DNA of 64,000 bases from Streptomyces griseiscabiei (GTDB lineage Bacteria > Actinomycetota > Actinomycetes > Streptomycetales > Streptomycetaceae), in NCBI RefSeq assembly GCF_020010925.1, contig NZ_JAGJBZ010000001.1, positions 3,970,485 to 4,034,484 on the forward strand, written 5' to 3'. The notes beneath the pieces are model-generated. The model did no database searches, was not told where the DNA came from, and worked only from the letters and a program-made list of their open reading frames with translations. Shown piece by piece: positions 56,870 to 64,000 of this stretch. The position numbers and the translations under genes were made by a program. Every line of letters starts with the position of its first letter. Within the stretch, counting starts at the first letter, position 1.

Positions 56870-57574
56870 ATGACAGCCATGCAAGCGGAGTCGATGAGCG
56901 GCGCACCCCTGTGGATCATCGGTCTGATGGATCTCCTGGGCGCGCCGGGCGCGGGCCTCGCCGTCGCGCTGGAGAACCTCTTCCCGCCGATCCCCAGCGA
57001 GGTCGTCCTCCCCCTCGCCGGCTTCGCCGCCAGCACCGGGCAGATCAGCCTCGTGGCCGCCCTGCTGTGGACCACCGCCGGCTCGGTCGTCGGCGCCCTC
57101 GCCCTCTACGGCGTCGGCGCCCTCCTCGGCCGCGACCGCACGGTCGCCATCGCCGCCAGGCTCCCCCTCGTCAAGGTCTCGGACATCGAGCGGACGGAGG
57201 CGTGGTTCCTCCGGCACGGCACCAAGGCGGTCTTCTTCGGCCGTATGATCCCCGTCTTCCGCAGCCTGATCTCGGTCCCGGCCGGCGTGGAACGCATGCC
57301 CCTCCCCGTCTTCGCCCTCCTCACCACCCTCGGCAGCGCCCTGTGGAACACGGCCTTCGTCCTGGCCGGCTACTTCCTGGGCGCCAACTGGACCGAGGTG
57401 ACGGCGATCGCCTCGACGTACTCGAAGATCGTGCTGGCGGGAGCGGCCGTGGCGGTCCTGCTGTTCATCCTGGTCCGCTTCCTGAGAAGGGGAAGCACCT
57501 CAGGGGCGCGGGGAACTGCGCGACAAGCCACGACCGACCCGCAGCCCGCCGACCACAGCACCCCCACCCCCTGA
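56870..57574 (+). CDS. DedA-family membrane protein
   Basis: A 234-residue protein. DedA features include ALENLFPPIPSEVVLPLAG, AGSVVGALALYGVGALLGRD and RMIPVFRSLISVPAGVERM. It is probably a membrane lipid-translocation or homeostasis protein. TAGCGT, ending six bases before the ATG, suggests a leaderless message. The last about 25 residues are encoded by a copy of the dispersed repeat, a recent C-terminal extension. It converges with the HAD gene of the Ter cassette. Confidence 0.88.
   Translation: MTAMQAESMSGAPLWIIGLMDLLGAPGAGLAVALENLFPPIPSEVVLPLAGFAASTGQISLVAALLWTTAGSVVGALALYGVGALLGRDRTVAIAARLPLVKVSDIERTEAWFLRHGTKAVFFGRMIPVFRSLISVPAGVERMPLPVFALLTTLGSALWNTAFVLAGYFLGANWTEVTAIASTYSKIVLAGAAVAVLLFILVRFLRRGSTSGARGTARQATTDPQPADHSTPTP
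57503..57522 (+). repeat. Dispersed repeat within the end of the DedA gene
   Basis: An exact copy of GGGGCGCGGGGAACTGCGCG. It is inside the coding sequence and makes the tail GARGTARQATT. Confidence 0.8.
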
Positions 57575-57589
57575 CCGGCACGGAAAAAG

Positions 57590-58408
57590 TCACCGCTCGC
57601 GCGCGGCCCGCAAGAACTCCCGAAGAATCCGCTCCCCGGCCAGCACCCCCCGCTCCGGCAGCGCACTCACCCCCGGCCCCACGAACCCCTCGTCCGCCAG
57701 CTCCCCGTGCCCCGGCCGCCAGGCCCGGTCCGCCGCCAGCAACAGATCGGCATCGAGCAGGGAGTCCCCCGCGGCCAGGGTCAGCTCCACCCCGGTCCGC
57801 CGCGCGACCTCCCGCATCGCCGCCGACTTCGTCAGCGGCTTCGGCACGGCGTAGATCTTGCGCCCCTGCAGGGACACCGTCCACCCGCGGTTCTCGGCCC
57901 ACACCGCGAGGTCCTTCACCCATTCCTCGGGCAGCAGCTCACGCTCGACGACGAGATAGACGAACAGTTCCTCCGCGACCCGGTGCTTGCGCACCCACAC
58001 GGGGTCCGCCGTGGCCTCCAGGTGCTCGCGCACCTCGGCGAGCGGCGCGCACTCCCGCGCGAGCAGGGCGAGGACCCGCTCGTGCCAGGCGGCGTCCGTG
58101 ACCCCGTCGACCAGCAGATGCCCGCCGTTGGCACAGATCGCGTACGCCGGCTGCGGCCCCGGCAGATTGATCCGCTGGTACTGCTTGCGCGTCCGGGTGG
58201 TCGTCGGCACGAACACCGCCGCGTCCCCCAGCTCGGCCAGCAGCCGCGCCGCCGTCTCGGTCATGTACGACAGCGGTCTGCTCTCGTGCACCTCGACGGT
58301 GAGCAGTCGGGGCGCCCGCGCGTCCGGCATGGTCAGCGCGAGCGCGGCGGACGAGTAGATGAGCGTGCGGTCGAGATCGCTCGCGACGAGAACCCTGGGG
58401 CCCGGCAT
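57590..58408 (-). CDS. HAD-family phosphatase of the Ter-associated cassette
   Basis: A 272-residue HAD protein. It has SDLDRTLIYSS (DxDxT) near residue 10, FVPTTTRTRKQY and the acidic AAGDSLLDADLL motif. The ATG overlaps the upstream stop by one base (TGATG), so it is translated with the PRTase gene. In published comparisons this HAD is a regular member of the Ter-linked cassette that is thought to make a nucleoside-like metabolite. It would dephosphorylate an intermediate. Confidence 0.82.
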   Translation of the reverse strand: MPGPRVLVASDLDRTLIYSSAALALTMPDARAPRLLTVEVHESRPLSYMTETAARLLAELGDAAVFVPTTTRTRKQYQRINLPGPQPAYAICANGGHLLVDGVTDAAWHERVLALLARECAPLAEVREHLEATADPVWVRKHRVAEELFVYLVVERELLPEEWVKDLAVWAENRGWTVSLQGRKIYAVPKPLTKSAAMREVARRTGVELTLAAGDSLLDADLLLAADRAWRPGHGELADEGFVGPGVSALPERGVLAGERILREFLRAARER

Positions 58409-60924
58409 CAGACCGCCACCGCCCTGCCGTCGGCGCCGGTCGCGCCCCGCGTGTACTGCGGGTGGATCAACCCCACGCATGTGTAGGGCAGTTCGGCCAC
58501 CTCTTCCACCGGTACCCCTCTCTGTTCGGCGAGCAGACGTACGTGGTCGAGGTCCGCGCCCGCCCCGGCCCGCGCGAGGATCTTCCACGGTACCCGGCGC
58601 AGCAGGACCCGAGTGGTCTCGCCCACACCGGGCTTGACCAGGTTCACGTCGTGGATGCCGTACTCCTCGCTGATCCGCTCGACGGCCGCCCAGCCCTCCC
58701 AGGTGGGGGCGCGGTCGGCGGCTAGCAGTTCCCCGGCGCGGGCGTCGACGGCGTCCACGACGTCCGCGAACCGCGCGGCGATGGCGTCCAGGAAGTCCAC
58801 CGACACATCGACGTCGGCCAACTCCCGGTAGAACTTGGCCCCGTGGAAGTCGTCGGGCCCGACCAGGTCCGCGCGCAGCACGGTCCTCGAAATGAGTCCG
58901 GAGACGGTGGAGTTGAGGCAGGCGGACGGGATCAGGAAGTCCTCCCGTGTGCCGTACGTCCGCACGCAGGAACCCGGGTCGGCGAGGACGGCGATCTCCG
59001 GGTCGAAGCCGGTGACGCCGTCGGACTTCTCGAACTCCAGCAGGGCGGCGGCGAGTTCACGGGTGATGGCGCCCTTGCCGGTCCAGCCGTCGACGAACAC
59101 GACGTCGGCGGGGTCGTGGTGGGCGGCCAGCCAGCGCAGCGCGTTGGCGTCGATGCCGCGCCCGCGCACGATCGAGACGGCGTAGTGCGGCACCTCGGTC
59201 CCGTGCCGGTACCGGGCCCACCGCCGCATCAGCACGCCCACGGGCGTCCCGGCCCGCGCCAGCGACACGAGCACGGGCCGCGCCGACCGCTCGGCGAGCA
59301 CGGTCTCGGTGACGACCCCCACGGCCAGCGCGATCCGCTCGGCGGACGCCTCCAGCGCGCTGTGGAAGAGCGCCTGGTACCGCTCGCTGGGCTGGTACTC
59401 GACCGGCAGCGACTCCGCGTAGTGCGCCCCGCCGCTCTGGATGGCCTCCTCGCGCTCCTCGGTGGGCGCCTCCAGCGTCACGTCCGAGAGGTCCCGCAGC
59501 AGCCAGCCGACCTCGTCGGGCGCGTAGGAGGAGAAGTCGGGGCCGCGCAGGGGGTCGGGGAGCATGGAGGGCCTTTCGGTGACGGGTGGGGTCGGAGCGA
59601 CCGGGGCGCGGACGCCGGACGGCGGCACGTACGACGGCACCACGGCGAGGAGTACGACGGGGGTGTGGGCGGCGAGCGTCGCGAGCAGGCCGTCGGCGGC
59701 GTGCAGCACGGGGGTGTCCGCGACCGAGTCGACGACGGCGACGACCGCGTCGAAGCCGCCGCCGGCCACGTTGTACGCGTACCGCTCCCCCGGCCCGTCC
59801 GCCGGATCGTCGTGGGCCGGGAAGACGATCCGGCTGCGTATCGCGTAGCCCGGGTCGTCGACGGCGAGCACGGGCGACCGCGTGGTGGTGGAGAACCGTA
59901 TCTCCACGCCGTTCGCGACCGTCTTCTCCAGCTCCCGCGCGAGCGCCAGCGGCGCGTACATCAGTTCCTCGAAGCCGAGCACCAGCACCCGGCGGGCCCC
60001 CGTCGGCAGGGCCTCGGCGAGGCGCGCCGCCATGCCGGGCAGCGCGCTCTGCAGCCGCGCCCGATGCGCCGGGGTGAATCCGTGCCGGCCGCCGTCGGGC
60101 ACCCCGTCGGGCCACCCCAGGCCGACGGTGGTGATCTGCGCGGCCCCGCCGCCCCCGGCGGGCCCCGCCGCGGCCGCCCCCTCGTACTCCGCGACCAGCG
60201 CCTGCCCCTTCTCCAGCACCCCGTCCGGCAGCCGCACGGTCCCCTTGGCCGCGGTCACGAGGTCCACCCGCGCCCCGATCTCCCGGGCGAACGCGTCCAG
60301 CCGCCCCTGATCGGCGGCCGACCGCATGTCGACCAGCGCGACGACGACGTACCGCTTCCGCGGGTAGCGCTCGTGCAGCGCGCGGATGGTGTTGAGGACC
60401 GTGTTCCCGGTGGAGAACTCGTCGTCGACGAGGACCAGCGGTCCCCGCCCGGCGAGCAGCGTGGGGTCCTCCGGCAGCAGCAGATGCGAGGTCGCGTGGG
60501 AGTGGGACTCCTCGAAACCGCCCGCCTGGTGGACGCCCTCGACCGGGCGCCGGGTGGAGTGCAGATAGGGCGCCTCGCCCACCCCGTCCGCGACGGCGTG
60601 CCCGAGCCCGGTGGCCGTCTCGGCGTATCCGAGGACGACCGCGGTCCGTGCCCCGGCCTCGCCCAGCAGTTCCCGCACCCGCCGCCCCAGCGCGAACCCG
60701 TGCCCGTGCACGACGGCCGGGGACTGCGGCACATGCTTGCCGAGGACGTTCGACACCAGCAGATGCGCCCGCTTGGGGTTGCGCCGCAGGGCGAGGCCCA
60801 ACAGTCCGTCCAGCTCCGCGTCCCCGACCAGCTCGACCCCGAGCCGCTCCCGGACCCAGGCCCCGGACCAGACCCCGTCGGCCGTCCCGGTCGCCCCGGT
60901 CGCGTCGTTCGCTGCGTCAATCAT
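58408..60924 (-). CDS. PRTase-TRSP-StiP-PELOTA fusion of the Ter-associated cassette
   Basis: An 838-residue cytosolic protein. Residues about 20-245 are a phosphoribosyltransferase with PRPP loop LVLVDDEFSTGNT (163-175). A TRSP domain follows, with the namesake TRSP at 348-351. A second module, StiP-like, starts FSSYAPDEV near 464 and has its own VVFVDGWTGKG loop at 608-618. The last about 90 residues (YGIHDVNLVKPGVGETTRVLLRRV...) match a PELOTA RNA-binding domain. It is the middle gene between CitE-like and HAD genes. In many genomes these modules are separate proteins. The expected role is making a ribosylated metabolite. Confidence 0.82.
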   Translation of the reverse strand: MIDAANDATGATGTADGVWSGAWVRERLGVELVGDAELDGLLGLALRRNPKRAHLLVSNVLGKHVPQSPAVVHGHGFALGRRVRELLGEAGARTAVVLGYAETATGLGHAVADGVGEAPYLHSTRRPVEGVHQAGGFEESHSHATSHLLLPEDPTLLAGRGPLVLVDDEFSTGNTVLNTIRALHERYPRKRYVVVALVDMRSAADQGRLDAFAREIGARVDLVTAAKGTVRLPDGVLEKGQALVAEYEGAAAAGPAGGGGAAQITTVGLGWPDGVPDGGRHGFTPAHRARLQSALPGMAARLAEALPTGARRVLVLGFEELMYAPLALARELEKTVANGVEIRFSTTTRSPVLAVDDPGYAIRSRIVFPAHDDPADGPGERYAYNVAGGGFDAVVAVVDSVADTPVLHAADGLLATLAAHTPVVLLAVVPSYVPPSGVRAPVAPTPPVTERPSMLPDPLRGPDFSSYAPDEVGWLLRDLSDVTLEAPTEEREEAIQSGGAHYAESLPVEYQPSERYQALFHSALEASAERIALAVGVVTETVLAERSARPVLVSLARAGTPVGVLMRRWARYRHGTEVPHYAVSIVRGRGIDANALRWLAAHHDPADVVFVDGWTGKGAITRELAAALLEFEKSDGVTGFDPEIAVLADPGSCVRTYGTREDFLIPSACLNSTVSGLISRTVLRADLVGPDDFHGAKFYRELADVDVSVDFLDAIAARFADVVDAVDARAGELLAADRAPTWEGWAAVERISEEYGIHDVNLVKPGVGETTRVLLRRVPWKILARAGAGADLDHVRLLAEQRGVPVEEVAELPYTCVGLIHPQYTRGATGADGRAVAV

Positions 60925-60955
60925 CGATTCCTCAGTCGGTACGGCGAGTGGATGG

Positions 60956-62122
60956 TCAGTCGGGCAGGCCCGCGGCCAACAGGTCCACGAACCCGATGTC
61001 CTCGTTGGCGACACCGAACACCTCGGCGCGCTGCAGAACCCTTTCCGCCCAGGCGCGGTGGGGCTTGACCTCGTTCATCTTGTTGCGGGACGCGGAGCGC
61101 AGGACCCCGCCCCCGTTGCGGTCGGGCCGCAGGATGTCCTGGGCGTCGCCGAACTCCTCGTGGCTGACCACGGACAGCGCGTGGACCGGCAGGACGTGCG
61201 AGGGATGGATGCAGGTCTTGCCGAGCAGCCCGTTGGCGTGGTCGAGGGAGATCTCCCGGAGCAGCCCGTCCAGCGAGTGCTCGATCAGCGACTCGCGCAG
61301 TTCCACGGCCCGGTTCGCCAGGAAGGGGCTGGTGCGCAGCTGCGGCTTGAACATCCGCTCCTGGACCCGGAAGTACTCCCACACCGGCCCGGTCACGGTG
61401 AACCCGGTGCCGTCGGCGCGCCCGAGCACATTGACCACGTCGGCGATGACGGAGGCGACGATCTGGACGTCGTACGCGGTCATGTCGGGCGCCCGGCGCA
61501 GGGCGTAGGAGGAGCAGAAGTCGGTGACGCCGAGCCGCAGCGCGAGCACCCGGTCGCGGTACTTGTCGACGGTGTGGGCGATGCCCTGGAGCGCCTCTAC
61601 GCGCGTCTCTCTGTACATCAGTTCGGGCGATTCCAGCACCGGCATCCCGAACAGCCGCCGTCCGCTCGCCCCCTCGGCGGCGGTGAGCGCCTCCAGGAAG
61701 GCGACCCCGCGCTCCTCGGTGAACTTCGGGAACACGAATCCGGACAGCAGCCGTACGGCGGGGCCGAACCGATGGACGAGGTCGGGTATCTGCTCGGGGA
61801 AGCGGACCCTGATGAACAGCAGCGGAAGCTCGGTGTCCGTCCGCCCGGCGAGGTCGGTGAACTGCCGGACGAGGTTCTCCTCGGCGTCCACGACCTCCGC
61901 GTCGTCGATGGAGTCCTCCAGGCACAGCACCATGGAGACCACACCGCGCCCGGCCTGCTTGACGATGTCGTCGGCCAGCCGCTCGCGGGTGGCCGGGCTG
62001 TAGAGCGTGGCGCCCAGCGCGGCGGAGAGCACCCGGGTCGGGGAGTCGGCGTCGAAGACGCCCGGCTCCCGGTAGAAGAGACGGCGCCGCTCCTCAGGGG
62101 CGATGTGCCCGAAATGACGCAT
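60956..62122 (-). CDS. HpcH/HpaI or CitE-like aldolase/lyase of the Ter cassette
   Basis: A 388-residue TIM-barrel protein. It has MVLCLEDSIDD near residue 65 (acidic metal ligand), PKFTEERG and VLESPELMY, then LGVTDFCSSYALRR and GKTCIHPSHVLPV, the substrate-binding Arg and Glu set. CitE-like lyases cleave or condense acyl-CoA or keto acids. It precedes the PRTase gene by 31 bases and shares its strand, so they are an operon. GGGGGAA lies before the ATG. The product is unknown. Confidence 0.83.
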   Translation of the reverse strand: MRHFGHIAPEERRRLFYREPGVFDADSPTRVLSAALGATLYSPATRERLADDIVKQAGRGVVSMVLCLEDSIDDAEVVDAEENLVRQFTDLAGRTDTELPLLFIRVRFPEQIPDLVHRFGPAVRLLSGFVFPKFTEERGVAFLEALTAAEGASGRRLFGMPVLESPELMYRETRVEALQGIAHTVDKYRDRVLALRLGVTDFCSSYALRRAPDMTAYDVQIVASVIADVVNVLGRADGTGFTVTGPVWEYFRVQERMFKPQLRTSPFLANRAVELRESLIEHSLDGLLREISLDHANGLLGKTCIHPSHVLPVHALSVVSHEEFGDAQDILRPDRNGGGVLRSASRNKMNEVKPHRAWAERVLQRAEVFGVANEDIGFVDLLAAGLPD

Positions 62123-62312
62123 GTGATTCCCCCGTGGCTGCTGGGCGTCCGGTCACGATCGTGGCCGGTAATAGTACGTACAAATGTGTGACATCAGTTC
62201 CCGCCGAGCGTGAAGTTCTGGTAACCCGGCCATGACGGGCGTCGGACGGTTTCCCCAGCGATTCGGCGCCCCCGCGTTGTCGTGATCAGGACCGAGAGGG
62301 CAGGATGACCGC

Positions 62313-63158
62313 ATGACGCACGCGATGCTGAAGGGGTCGAACGTCCCGATCGAAGCCACGGCGGTCCGCGCCGTGCTGCGCTGGTCGCCCGGGCAGGGCG
62401 TTCCGGTGGTCGACGCCTCGGCGCTGCTCCTCGGCCCCGACGGACGCGTACGGTCCGACGAGGACTTCGTCTTCTACAACCAGCCGCGCCACCCCTCCGG
62501 CAAGGTGTGGCGGCTCGGCCAGAAGCGGGTGGCCGACGGCCTCACGGACACGATCCAGACCGACCTGACAGGTGTCGAGTCCGCCGTCAGCCAGATTCTC
62601 CTCGTGGCCTCGGCCGAGGGCGTCTCCTTCGACCACGTACCGTCCCTGCGCATCCTGCTGTACGACGCCACGGTCGGCGACGCCGAGCCGCTGGCGTACT
62701 TCGACGTCAAGCCCGAGACCGGCGAGGAGACCGCCCTCATCTGCGGTGAGCTGTACCGCCGGGGCGGCGGCTGGAAGTTCCGCGCCCTGGGCGAGGGGTA
62801 CGCCAACGGCCTGCAGGGTCTCGCCACGAACTTCGGCATCCTGGTCGACGAGTCCGCGGCAGCGGCAGCGGCAGCGGCCGACCAGACGGCCACGCCCCGG
62901 ACACCGGCGGCCCCGGAGATCTCGGCCCCCCTGCCCCCCGAGCGGCCCCCGACGGGCGTCCCGTCCCAGCCGGCGTACGGCTACCCCCCGGCGGCCCCGC
63001 CCCAGCAGCCCACCCAGCCCGCCTACGGCTATCCGCACCCCCAGCCGACCCCGGCCACCACCAACGGCCCGGCCTACGGCTACCCGCAGCCCACGGCGGC
63101 GGCCCTGGACCCCGACTTCCGGCTGCCCCCGCAGGGCCCGCAGTTCATCGGCCGCTGA
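62313..63158 (+). CDS. terD: TerD-family stress protein with repetitive tail
   Basis: A 281-residue protein. The TerD core (residues about 4-170) starts [11 protein letters not shown]. It has the Ca2+-type acidic loops [13 protein letters not shown] and the strand [44 protein letters not shown]. The last about 100 residues are disordered, with repeated PAYGYP words. AGGA is at proper distance before the ATG; an ATG at 62325 is also possible. TerD proteins bind calcium and link metal or phage stress to the Ter cassette. It diverges from the CitE-like gene. Confidence 0.88.
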   Translation: MTHAMLKGSNVPIEATAVRAVLRWSPGQGVPVVDASALLLGPDGRVRSDEDFVFYNQPRHPSGKVWRLGQKRVADGLTDTIQTDLTGVESAVSQILLVASAEGVSFDHVPSLRILLYDATVGDAEPLAYFDVKPETGEETALICGELYRRGGGWKFRALGEGYANGLQGLATNFGILVDESAAAAAAAADQTATPRTPAAPEISAPLPPERPPTGVPSQPAYGYPPAAPPQQPTQPAYGYPHPQPTPATTNGPAYGYPQPTAAALDPDFRLPPQGPQFIGR

Positions 63159-63172
63159 GGAGCGCCCCGTAA

Positions 63173-63192
63173 GGGGCGCGGGGAACCGCGCG
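63173..63192 (+). repeat. Dispersed repeat, one-base variant
   Basis: GGGGCGCGGGGAACCGCGCG differs from the core by one base. It sits between the convergent TerD and TerD-related genes. Confidence 0.75.
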
Positions 63193-63213
63193 ACCGGCCC
63201 GCACGGACCCGCG

Positions 63214-63951
63214 TCAGCGATCCGCCTTCGTCTTGTATCCACGCCCCCACTGCAGCCCCCACCCGTACAACCGGTCGAGTTCGGCCTGGAAGCCGTAGAC
63301 GAACTTCACCTCCCGGCGGACGGTGATCTCGCCCTTGACGTTCTCGATCATCACCACCGCGCACGACCGCGCCTGCGGATGCCTCTCGTCCAGGCCTATC
63401 TCGATCCGCGGCCCGTTGCTCGGGTACAGGGTCACGATCGCGTGGGTACGGTCGAAGGCGGGCGTCTGGTCGTAGATGTAGACGAACACCAGCATCCGCC
63501 GGAAGGCGTCCCGGTGGTCCAGGTTGATGTACATCGTCTCGCCGGACCCCGACCCGAACCGGTCGTCCCCGCTGAGCCGCATGTACGGCGGTTCGTTGAT
63601 GTCCCCGAGGAAGCCGCCCAGCGGCTGTACGACCCCCTTCGTCCCGTCGGCCAGCTCGTACAGACAGCCGAGGTCGAGGTCGACGTTGACCATGCTCTGG
63701 CTGTGCGCCTGTACCTCCTCCGGCCGGAGCGCCTTGAAGGGGTGGCGCAGCACGCTCTGCCGCTTGGGCCCGCCGATGTCGGAGGTCCGCATCCGCCAGG
63801 AGAGGTTGACGCGCAGATGGCCCGCCGCCGCGTTCTGCTTGGACAGGGACACCTTCTGGTGCCGCTTGGTCAGCTCGATCGCGTTGGTCGCCGCGTTGCC
63901 CGCGTCGAACTCCGAGGCCCGCCCGCGCCAGAGGTTGTCCAGGAAACTCAT
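63214..63951 (-). CDS. TerD-related stress protein (TerA/TerF-like)
   Basis: A 245-residue protein. It has LSWRMRTSDIGGPKRQSVL near residue 50 and VNVDLDLGCLYEL near 88. Ca2+-type acidic loops follow: DINEPPYMRLSGDDRFGS near 113, then MYINLDHRDAFRRMLVFVYIYDQTPAFDRTHAIVTLYPSNG. The TerD-superfamily reading is clear, though the subgroup is not. The ATG is preceded by GGGGCGGG. It completes the Ter block in this window; further members probably lie beyond 64000. Confidence 0.8.
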   Translation of the reverse strand: MSFLDNLWRGRASEFDAGNAATNAIELTKRHQKVSLSKQNAAAGHLRVNLSWRMRTSDIGGPKRQSVLRHPFKALRPEEVQAHSQSMVNVDLDLGCLYELADGTKGVVQPLGGFLGDINEPPYMRLSGDDRFGSGSGETMYINLDHRDAFRRMLVFVYIYDQTPAFDRTHAIVTLYPSNGPRIEIGLDERHPQARSCAVVMIENVKGEITVRREVKFVYGFQAELDRLYGWGLQWGRGYKTKADR

Positions 63952-64000
63952 GCCCGCCCCACACCCGCCGTGTCGTCACGTCAACCACCAGCGGGGCGGC

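Overview
The window is uniformly very GC-rich. Genes favour GTG, ATG and occasional TTG starts, many transcripts look leaderless, and the gene families match Streptomyces (an SCO2322-family protein, ECF B12-type transporter, KstR/CYP125, Ter proteins, FmdB-like zinc ribbon, DUF2277, DUF4383). I read it as chromosomal Streptomyces or a very close relative. I see no insertion sequence, prophage, integrase or CRISPR array. There is one tRNA gene, tRNA-Val(UAC), at 47980-48051. At least seven copies (some paired) of a GC-rich palindromic repeat, core GGGGCGCGGGGAACTGCGCG, are scattered through it, and two lie inside coding sequence.

Layout, left to right. 33-3598: a small membrane protein, then a reverse-strand operon of GT4 glycosyltransferase, SAM methyltransferase and an alpha/alpha-toroid protein. 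3653-8660: a KstR-type TetR regulator with a perfect KstR-like operator, a TPR-like protein, a ferredoxin/aldehyde dehydrogenase pair, and a divergent MBL hydrolase that appears leaderless with its own perfect operator. 8665-15585: a kinase-like protein, then a cobalamin riboswitch heading a five-gene operon (secreted toroid protein, SCO2322-type protein, ECF T, fused ECF A-A', ECF S) that is very probably for B12 or precursor uptake. 15933-20859: a secreted SLT-fold hydrolase, then a tight cassette of intracellular subtilisin, ComEC-type MBL hydrolase and patatin-like phospholipase, my best candidate for an uncharacterised conflict system. 20929-23569: a divergent steroid pair (FadA5-like thiolase and CYP125) with two near-consensus KstR sites.

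23648-31261: a GT87-PAP2 fusion membrane protein, DUF2330 protein, O-methyltransferase, FHA-like protein, DUF1992 protein, two adjacent proteins sharing a motif, and a GNAT. 31242-39594: a drug exporter fused to a MarR-like domain, a peptidoglycan-binding-domain protein, a monooxygenase-fold protein, an HxlR/imine-reductase-like pair, a HAD phosphatase, a GDT1-family transporter and a secreted HNH nuclease. 39748-51345: a PhoD-like phosphatase, FAD/NAD(P) protein, DoxX, DedA-like protein, PanE-like reductase/LysR, tRNA-Val, and DUF4097, coiled-coil and DUF4383 proteins. 51365-57574: wall-related genes (secreted amidase-like, NodB-like deacetylase, a class A PBP with a degenerate transpeptidase), a zinc ribbon and a DedA protein. 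57590-63951: a Ter-associated cassette (HAD, an unusually long PRTase-TRSP-StiP-PELOTA protein, a CitE-like lyase, TerD, and a TerD-related protein) that probably continues past the right edge.

Two networks stand out. The KstR-like regulator at 3827 plausibly controls itself, the 7.6 kb oxidation genes and the cyp125/fadA5 pair 18 kb away, so steroid or lipid side-chain degradation is dispersed through the window. The Ter genes form one functional unit across a divergent promoter. Start sites were chosen from ribosome-binding sites or leaderless promoter geometry, and none is experimentally supported.
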